Origin: JBCBJX01 sp964342855
GTDB taxonomy: Bacteria > Pseudomonadota > Alphaproteobacteria > Caulobacterales > Parvularculaceae
Length of the DNA stretch: 64,000 bases
Direction of reading: 5' to 3'
NCBI GenBank assembly: GCA_964342855.1
Contig: CAYFIB010000007.1
Location: 44,704 to 108,703 of the forward strand
The notes below the pieces were generated by a model. That model was not told the origin of the DNA. It was given only the letters and a program-made list of their open reading frames with translations, and did not search any database. The position numbers and the translations under genes were made by a program. Positions within the stretch are counted from its first letter, which is position 1; each line of letters opens with the position of its first letter. Below, in pieces: positions 58,573-64,000 of the stretch.

Positions 58573-60969
58573 TTAGGCCGCGTCGCGTTCTGTTACGACG
58601 TCGCCGGAGAGAACAAAGCCGGCGACCAGCCGATCAAGGCTCGTGAACTGATCGTTGGCGCGATCGACCGAAGTGCTGTTCTGATCGACAAGGGCGCTGT
58701 TGCGTTGGGTGATGTCGTCCAGTTGGCGCATGGCGTGGTTGATCTCGCGAAGCGTATCGCCCTGCGTGCGGGTCGATTCGGAGACGCCGCCCATGAGCCC
58801 GACATTCGTCGAGACCGACTGGACGATCTTCTCCAGACGCTCCGACGCTTTGGAGACAAGCTCCACGCCGGACCCGATTTCGGTGTCGGCGGTGCGGATG
58901 AGGGCGCCGATCTCGCGCGAGGCGTTGGCCGTCGATTGCGCCAACGTACGGACTTCCGCCGCGACGACCGAGAAGCCCTTGCCGGACTCGCCCGCGCGCG
59001 CCGCTTCCACCGAGGCGTTGAGGGCGAGCAGGTTGGTCTGGAAAGCGATCGAGTCGATGAGGGTCGTAATCTCGGTGATCTTGCGGGAGGTGTCCGAGAT
59101 GCGGCCCATGGCTTCGGTCGCCTCAGTCATGACGTTGCCGCCATCAACCGCATAGCGTTCCGTGTTCTGCGTGTTTTCCAGCATCTCCGCAGCGCGGGCG
59201 GCGTTTTCGTCCACCGTCTGCTGGAATTGCTGAAGCGAAGCGGTGGTTTCCTCCAGCGTCGCGGCCTGGTTCGACGTCTGGTCGGACAGATCGCGCATGG
59301 AGCGGAGGATGTTGGAGAGGCCATCGCGAACATCACGCGAAGACGACTGTAGTTGCGAGACCACTTCGGCGAGGCCGTCGGCGCTGAAATTGACGCCGTC
59401 TTTCAGCTGTCCGAACGCACCCTGATAGTCGCCGGCGACGCGCTTGGTGAGGTCGGAGTTCTTCAGCGCCGTGAGGACATCGATTGTTTCTGCGAGACCA
59501 TCGCGCACGGTGCGGACGAGATCGTTGAGATCCGACGCCAGCTCGTTCAGTTCCGCATCCGCGAATTTGGCGTTCACGCGTTTTGAGAAGTCGCCGCGCT
59601 TGGCCGCGAGCACGACTTCGCCGATGCTGTCGCGAAGTTCGCCCATCATGCGGCGCCGCTCGGCTTCCATCCGGGCGTCGGCTTCTTCTTTTTCACGGCG
59701 AGTGCGTTCATCCGTCGCTTCTTTTTCTTCACGCGCACGTTTTTCAGAGGCTTCTTTCTCTTTGCGGGCGCGTTCGTCTGCTTCATGAGCGCGGCGCTCG
59801 GTTTCGAGTTTCTCGGCGTTCAAGCGGTTCACGCGCTCGGCGTTGGCGCGGAAGACTTCGAGCGCGCGGGCCATGTCGCCGAGCTCGTCTTTCGCGTCGA
59901 GACCCTTGGCCGATTTCTCCAGGTCGCCGTCGGAAACGAGCTTCATGACTTTGCCAAGATCGTCGATGCGAGCGACGACGACGCGTGACACATAAAGCCA
60001 ACCGATGAGAACGGACGAAATGGCGCCAACGCCGACGAGCCCGATCAGCATGACGAGAGACGTTCGGGATTCAGAGATGGCGTTGCTCGCCGCAAAGTCC
60101 ACGGCGCCGGCGACGCGATCGACGTACGCGTTGACGGCGTCGGTCGCATCGGCGAGTTGCGCCATGGCGGCTTCAGCGGCGATCTCCGCCGAGGCGCGCG
60201 CTGCGAGTTCGTCGCGGCGAACGCCGAAGACGCCAGTGTCGCCGTCGCCAAGTGCGATATAAGATGCCACGACGGAGCGAAGCGCTTCAGGCGCAGCATC
60301 GCCGAGAATGGCGAAGTTCACGGTGATCTCATCGACCTGATCGAGATAACGTTCTTCGATCGCCGAGATCGAGCCGGCATCGACAGCGAACGCAGCGTCT
60401 GAGTAGGCGGACGCGATCAGGTTCGCGGCGAGGCCGACGCGCAGAAGGAGTTCGATGTTTTCTTCCGCGGCGCTGTCGATCGTCGTTTCAATTTCGGCGA
60501 GAACGGCGTCGCGCTGCACGCGCGCCGCGTCAAGAAGTTCGGTGCGTTGTGATTGGGCCGTGAGAAAGCGGGATTGGCCAGCATCGACATCGGCGCCGAT
60601 TTTGGCGACCGCGTCTCGCGCTGAAGAGAGTTCCTGGGTCGCGGTCGGCTCGCCAGCGAGGGTCGCGAGTTGCTCCAGAACCACTTCTGTCGCGCTCATC
60701 AGTGAATTGAATTCACCGGCATGCTTTGCGCGATCATCGGCGGTTTGGGCGCTAGCGAGATTTCCAAGGGCGGCGGAAAGTTCCGAATTCAGAACAGAAA
60801 GTTCATAGGCGGTCGTGGCTTCGGGAAGCTTTTCGCCGCTGATGCTGGTGACGGCATGGCTGGACTTTTCCAGCCCGAACGTCGCGGCCGCGGCCGCTAG
60901 TATCAAGATAGCGATGACGAAACCGAACGCCGAAAGTAGGCGCACACGGATGGAATTTAAATTCGGCAT
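58573..60969 (-). CDS. Methyl-accepting chemotaxis protein with 4-helix-bundle-like sensor
   Basis: A 798-aa receptor with classic topology. TM1 is at about residues 8-32 (LLSAFGFVIAILILAAAAAT), followed by a long all-helical periplasmic sensor (about 33-305) and TM2 at about 306-328 (VMLIGLVGVGAISSVLIGWL). Then come HAMP, a charged Lys/Glu/Arg coiled coil (about 385-450), a second HAMP-like region and the MCP hairpin (IAFQTNLLALNASVEAARAG, FSVVAAEVRTLAQSTA). The charged linker and hairpin resemble the receptor encoded near 53 kb. No che cluster is nearby. The ligand is unknown. Confidence 0.92.
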   Translation of the reverse strand: MPNLNSIRVRLLSAFGFVIAILILAAAAATFGLEKSSHAVTSISGEKLPEATTAYELSVLNSELSAALGNLASAQTADDRAKHAGEFNSLMSATEVVLEQLATLAGEPTATQELSSARDAVAKIGADVDAGQSRFLTAQSQRTELLDAARVQRDAVLAEIETTIDSAAEENIELLLRVGLAANLIASAYSDAAFAVDAGSISAIEERYLDQVDEITVNFAILGDAAPEALRSVVASYIALGDGDTGVFGVRRDELAARASAEIAAEAAMAQLADATDAVNAYVDRVAGAVDFAASNAISESRTSLVMLIGLVGVGAISSVLIGWLYVSRVVVARIDDLGKVMKLVSDGDLEKSAKGLDAKDELGDMARALEVFRANAERVNRLNAEKLETERRAHEADERARKEKEASEKRAREEKEATDERTRREKEEADARMEAERRRMMGELRDSIGEVVLAAKRGDFSKRVNAKFADAELNELASDLNDLVRTVRDGLAETIDVLTALKNSDLTKRVAGDYQGAFGQLKDGVNFSADGLAEVVSQLQSSSRDVRDGLSNILRSMRDLSDQTSNQAATLEETTASLQQFQQTVDENAARAAEMLENTQNTERYAVDGGNVMTEATEAMGRISDTSRKITEITTLIDSIAFQTNLLALNASVEAARAGESGKGFSVVAAEVRTLAQSTANASREIGALIRTADTEIGSGVELVSKASERLEKIVQSVSTNVGLMGGVSESTRTQGDTLREINHAMRQLDDITQRNSALVDQNSTSVDRANDQFTSLDRLVAGFVLSGDVVTERDAA

Positions 60970-60989
60970 CTAACGCCCCCAAGCGTGAA

Positions 60990-61012
60990 GCCCGCCGCTT
61001 CGAACGGCGGGC
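60990..61012. terminator. Hairpin between TonB-C and chemoreceptor genes
   Basis: GCCCGCCG-CTTCGAA-CGGCGGGC stem-loop, downstream of the TonB-C gene stop on the minus strand and upstream of the chemoreceptor ATG. Only a weak T-tract, so it may be a partial terminator. Confidence 0.55.
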
Positions 61013-61021
61013 GGGTCGATC

Positions 61022-61354
61022 TTACTGAAGTTTATAGGAGATTTTCTTTTTCACGCCGTCAGTCGGCGAACCGGCTTCGAAACGCCATTGCTCGACAGCT
61101 TCAATCGCCGAGCGGTCGAAAACGCCCTGCGGATCCGCTTCAACGACTTCAGCGCCTGAGACCTTGCCGTTGGCGTCGATGGAGAAAGCGACGGTTACAT
61201 AGCCTTCAAGCTGGCGGCGTTCGGCCGCGCGCGGGTACTCAGGCGGGACCGCCTTGACGAGTTTCGGTTCCTGGGCGTCCGCCGCCGGAGCGGTTGCGAT
61301 ACCGGCGAGGGCGAAGGCTGAAACGACAGCGCTCTGAATGATTGTCTTATACAT
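61022..61354 (-). CDS. Small secreted TonB C-terminal domain protein
   Basis: A 110-aa protein with a Sec signal peptide (about residues 1-28, ending ADAQ). It is followed almost immediately by a TonB C-terminal domain (PEYPRAAERRQLEGYVTVAF, VEADPQGVFDRSAIEAVEQW). It lacks the N-terminal membrane anchor and proline-rich spacer of energy-transducing TonB, so it is probably a periplasmic protein and not an ExbBD-driven transducer. Such stand-alone domains are common in Caulobacterales-like genomes, with unknown function. I start at ATG 61354; the in-frame extension to 61465 would place 37 residues before the signal peptide. Confidence 0.8.
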   Translation of the reverse strand: MYKTIIQSAVVSAFALAGIATAPAADAQEPKLVKAVPPEYPRAAERRQLEGYVTVAFSIDANGKVSGAEVVEADPQGVFDRSAIEAVEQWRFEAGSPTDGVKKKISYKLQ

Positions 61355-61477
61355 CGCCTGACTGATCCCTGTTCGATGTTCGCCGAAAAGGTCGACGAAA
61401 CATGGATATGACAGGGGCAGCCTTACCCGGCTTGCATCAACAACCAGTAAAGCACATTGATTCAAATGCGCGCTATT

Positions 61478-63100
61478 TTATGTCCCGCAGATAGGTTTGA
61501 TTGGGAGATCCCGAAGCACGGCGCCGTTCGGATCAACACGTAGGCGTGCCGTATCCGGAATTTTAATAGTCTGTTCACCATCTTTCATCGGCAGTCGCAT
61601 CGAACGGCCGTCAATTTCGACTTCGATGGGCATCGGGAAATCGCCATCGACAGAAGTCTCCCATTTGAAACTCGCTCGTCCATTCTCCCTCTGAACTGCG
61701 AGATAAGGGAGGGTCGCTGCGTCCAGATAGGCGCTGAAATACCAGGTGAGATCGCGCCCGGCCGCGTCCGACGCGATCTGCACGAAGTCTTCGGTCGTCC
61801 GGTACACGCGGCCCGGATCGTCCCCGATTAAAGTGCGGACGGCGGTCCAGAACGCCTCTTCGCCGATGAAGTTTCGAAGCGTGTGCAGAACGCCGGCGCC
61901 TTTGTAGTAGACGTCCGTTCCGACGTCCCATCCGCGTCCATCCGGATCGGAGGGGACGACCGGCGAGCAGTTCTGCGTATTCAGACGGTACTCATAAAGA
62001 TAATGATCGCGTGAAAAATCACCGATGACTTCAGCCGCATAGTCCGCCTGCATGTAGGTGGCGAAGCCCTCGTGCAGCCAGAAATCTTTGGCGCGCGCAT
62101 GGGTCATGGCGTTGCCGAACCACTCATGCGCCAGCTCGTGCTGTAAAAGCCAATCGTATCCGTGCGGATCGACGCCGAAGGCGGATCCGTAAGCGTTGAT
62201 CGACTGGTGCTCCATGCCGAGAAATGGAGTGTGTACGATGCCGACTTTCTCCTTGCGCCACGGATACGGGCCTAGGCGGGATTCAAAGTAAGGCAACTGG
62301 CGCATCAGATCGGCCATCAAGCGGCGTCCGTCTTTCAGATTCTCCGGCAGCACCCACAGGAAGACCGGAACCTCATCTCCGGAGATCGACATGAAGGTTT
62401 CTTCAATAACATCATACGGGCCGACGCCGACTGCGACATTGTATGGCGTAACCGGATAGTCGGTTTTCCAATGATGAACGGCGCGACCGTCAGTCACTTC
62501 TACGGACTGAAGGACCCCGTTGGAGGCGGCGAACAGTCCTTCGGGGACGTCGAGCGTGATCGTCATCGTGTCGGGTTTGTCGGTGAATTGATCCTTGCAC
62601 GGCCACCACAAATCGCAGCCTTCGCCCTGAACGCTGGTCGCGATCCATGGCGCGCCGGAGGGCGTCGTCGCCCAGGTGACGCCTCCGTCCCACGGCGGAC
62701 GAACCGCCTGGTGCGGCGCGCCAGAGTAGGCGACGCGCATGGTGAAAACCGATCCTTCAGCGATCGCTGCTGACGCGATGACGCGCCCGTCCGAACGCGA
62801 GAACGGGGCGGGGGCGCCGTTCACATCGACGGACAAGACATCGAATCTCGGATCCAGATCGAGCGCGATTTCAGCAAGATTGTCGGTCGCGAGGGACGTG
62901 GCGACGACTGACCCGTCGATCTCTCTGCTCTCCGGATGAAAAGCTATTCTGAGGTCATAATCGAGGACATCGAACGCGGTTTGTGACGCGAGGGGCGTTC
63001 TCCCTGTCATGGCTGTTACGTCGAGAAGCGGGGGCGGCGTGTTAGCGCATGCAGCAATCATGGCGAGCATCGATACGGCGGCGCACAAGCGAAAATTCAT
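61478..63100 (-). CDS. M1 family metallopeptidase (aminopeptidase-like), lipoprotein
   Basis: A 540-aa zinc peptidase. The active site HELAHEW is followed 18 residues later by the glutamate in LHEGFATYMQ, and the exopeptidase motif reads GMEHQS in place of GAMEN, like the leukotriene-A4-hydrolase/cold-active subgroup. An N-terminal beta-sandwich domain occupies about residues 40-230. The N-terminus is a lipoprotein signal with lipobox IAAC (Cys18). I start at 63100, where the signal peptide begins, although AGGAG lies 13 bases upstream; ATG 63133 is an alternative. It is shorter than E. coli PepN and lacks its C-terminal arch. It should trim peptides at the cell surface or in the periplasm. 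Confidence 0.92.
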   Translation of the reverse strand: MNFRLCAAVSMLAMIAACANTPPPLLDVTAMTGRTPLASQTAFDVLDYDLRIAFHPESREIDGSVVATSLATDNLAEIALDLDPRFDVLSVDVNGAPAPFSRSDGRVIASAAIAEGSVFTMRVAYSGAPHQAVRPPWDGGVTWATTPSGAPWIATSVQGEGCDLWWPCKDQFTDKPDTMTITLDVPEGLFAASNGVLQSVEVTDGRAVHHWKTDYPVTPYNVAVGVGPYDVIEETFMSISGDEVPVFLWVLPENLKDGRRLMADLMRQLPYFESRLGPYPWRKEKVGIVHTPFLGMEHQSINAYGSAFGVDPHGYDWLLQHELAHEWFGNAMTHARAKDFWLHEGFATYMQADYAAEVIGDFSRDHYLYEYRLNTQNCSPVVPSDPDGRGWDVGTDVYYKGAGVLHTLRNFIGEEAFWTAVRTLIGDDPGRVYRTTEDFVQIASDAAGRDLTWYFSAYLDAATLPYLAVQRENGRASFKWETSVDGDFPMPIEVEIDGRSMRLPMKDGEQTIKIPDTARLRVDPNGAVLRDLPIKPICGT

Positions 63101-63369
63101 GGGCGAGATCAGGCTCCTATCGGGAGGAAACATTTATCCGGCTCTCAGAAGTGTTTCTTCTCTGTTCGCGCAAGGGGATGCAAGGCCAGACGAAACTCGC
63201 GTAACAGGATGCGTAAACTGGCCCGTTTTCTGCAATTTTAGAAAGCATGCGGACCGCCAAGGTGATCGGCTGTATCAAATCTATCAAAAACTATGGGTTC
63301 TTTGGTTGACATCGGAAAAAGGGCGCCGCACCGCTGCTTCTTCACTCAGTATTAAGAAAATCTAAGGTC

Positions 63370-63828
63370 GTGAATACACGAAAGAGTTCAAACACCGCTT
63401 CGGCGAGACGCGTCGGACAGCGAAAAGCTACGCCGATCGACGAGCACGTCGGTCGACGTATCCGTTCGCGTCGGAACGATCACCGTCTCAATCTGGAAAC
63501 TGTCGCCGGCGCCATCGGCTGCTCGACGCAACAGTTGCGCAAATATGAGACGGGGGAGAACCGCGCGTCCGCGGGCGTTCTTCACCGTCTGGGCCGCGCG
63601 CTCGGCGCGAAGCCGAGCTATTTCTTCATCGACAGTGATTTCGTCCAGGACGATTTTGACGTTCCGAACCTCATCGGAACATCGGAACCGATCGCGGCGG
63701 GATTCGCGGAAGACGATGAAGAGACGGGCGATGCGGCGATCGTTACGGCCGCAGCGCATGCGGTCGAAGATGAAGATCTTCGACGAGCGCTGACGGCCTT
63801 GGCCAAGCTTCTCGAAAAGCGCGATTGA
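63370..63828 (+). CDS. XRE-family helix-turn-helix regulator
   Basis: A 152-aa DNA-binding protein. The Cro/CI-type HTH covers about residues 24-82: VGRRIRSRRNDHRLNLETVA, GCSTQQLRKYETGENRASAG, LHRLGRALGAKPSYFF. The C-terminal 60 residues are acidic and end in a helix (LRRALTALAKLLEKRD). The layout is common in alphaproteobacteria and resembles small XRE regulators with unknown targets. It starts with GTG at 63370, with a weak AAGG immediately upstream. Upstream lies an AT-rich stretch with two ATCAAA repeats nine bases apart. Confidence 0.85.
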   Translation: MNTRKSSNTASARRVGQRKATPIDEHVGRRIRSRRNDHRLNLETVAGAIGCSTQQLRKYETGENRASAGVLHRLGRALGAKPSYFFIDSDFVQDDFDVPNLIGTSEPIAAGFAEDDEETGDAAIVTAAAHAVEDEDLRRALTALAKLLEKRD

Positions 63829-63849
63829 TCTGGGCTCTGACGGCGTCGT

Positions 63850-64000
63850 TCAGAACGCCGCGAGTCCTGTCTGCGCGCGCCCGAGGATCAGCGCGTGGAT
63901 GTCGTGAGTGCCTTCATAGGTGTTCACGGTCTCCAGATTGATCGCGTGCCGAAGAACCGGCCAGTCTTCCGAGATACCGGCGCCGCCGAGCACGTCCCGC
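63850..64000 (-). CDS. Acyl-CoA dehydrogenase, probably glutaryl-CoA dehydrogenase (C-terminal part)
   Basis: The minus strand from the window edge encodes 49 residues ending at a TGA at 63850-63852. It reads RDVLGGAGISEDWPVLRHAI, then NLETVNTYEGTHDIHALILG and RAQTGLAAF. The YEGTHDIHALILGRAxTG pattern is the C-terminal signature of acyl-CoA dehydrogenases of the glutaryl-CoA group, where the Glu in YEGT is the catalytic base. The rest of the gene lies beyond the window. It converges on the XRE gene with a 21-bp gap. Confidence 0.82.
   Translation of the reverse strand, partial: RDVLGGAGISEDWPVLRHAINLETVNTYEGTHDIHALILGRAQTGLAAF

Overview
The window looks like chromosomal DNA of a high-GC alphaproteobacterium. 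The markers are a PopZ/DUF2497 polar organiser, UPF0262, DUF2948, a YerC/HisG pair, and the alphaproteobacterial blocks pcm-tolC-popZ-valS and murA-DUF2948-hisD-UPF0262-phosphatase-infA-maf-RNase E/G-yacG. Together with the many secreted peptidases, TonB-dependent receptors and PEP-CTERM-type proteins, this suits a heterotrophic aquatic lineage of the Hyphomonadales/Parvularculales/Caulobacterales kind; that placement is inference. No phage, integrase, transposase, CRISPR array or resistance island is visible.

Layout. 0-8.6 kb: a DPP IV-type S9 peptidase; a divergent SDR / DinB-MocR locus; threonine synthase (apparent TTG start); an aldehyde dehydrogenase. 8.6-16.8 kb: a FecI-FecR-FecA-like surface-signalling operon (ECF sigma, FecR anti-sigma, STN-bearing TonB receptor) facing a second, divergent TonB receptor. 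16.8-23 kb: tRNA-Cys, then pcm-tolC-popZ-valS, with a terminator between popZ and valS, followed by a cluster of intergenic repeats. 23-28.3 kb: an M13 lipoprotein peptidase divergent from yerC-hisG, two proteins of unknown function, and tRNA-Thr. 28.3-33.2 kb: a winged-helix/TPR regulator divergent from a tautomerase, then an ECF sigma factor and a Ser/Thr kinase with overlapping genes. 33.4-35.5 kb: two convergent secreted proteins with different C-terminal sorting tails (VPLPA-like and PEP-like). 35.5-37.6 kb: an SDR without a canonical start codon and a monooxygenase-domain protein, divergent from a LysR regulator. 37.7-40 kb: a beta-helix lipoprotein overlapping a diheme c-type cytochrome lipoprotein. 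40-50 kb: the murA-hisD-infA-yacG block, interrupted by a methyltransferase, a possible 2OG-Fe(II) oxygenase, an FAD oxidoreductase and three ~115-bp palindromic repeats. 50-61 kb: a hybrid histidine kinase, two methyl-accepting proteins (one preceded by a small secreted protein), a ScfR/RamB-like regulator divergent from isocitrate lyase, and a monooxygenase-MarR pair. 61-64 kb: a small TonB-C protein, an M1 lipoprotein peptidase, an XRE regulator, and the C-terminal end of an acyl-CoA (probably glutaryl-CoA) dehydrogenase.

The genes suggest a cell living on peptides and small carbon acids: three secreted or membrane-anchored peptidases, TonB-dependent import under sigma/anti-sigma control, a glyoxylate-cycle isocitrate lyase with its own regulator, and rich environmental sensing. 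Three families of small palindromic intergenic repeats have shaped gene boundaries. One copy forms the end of yerC and the ribosome-binding region of hisG, and others sit at breaks in otherwise conserved gene strings. The least understood units are the beta-helix/diheme cytochrome pair, the sigma-kinase pair, the small secreted protein coupled to a chemoreceptor, and the SDR that appears to begin at ATA.
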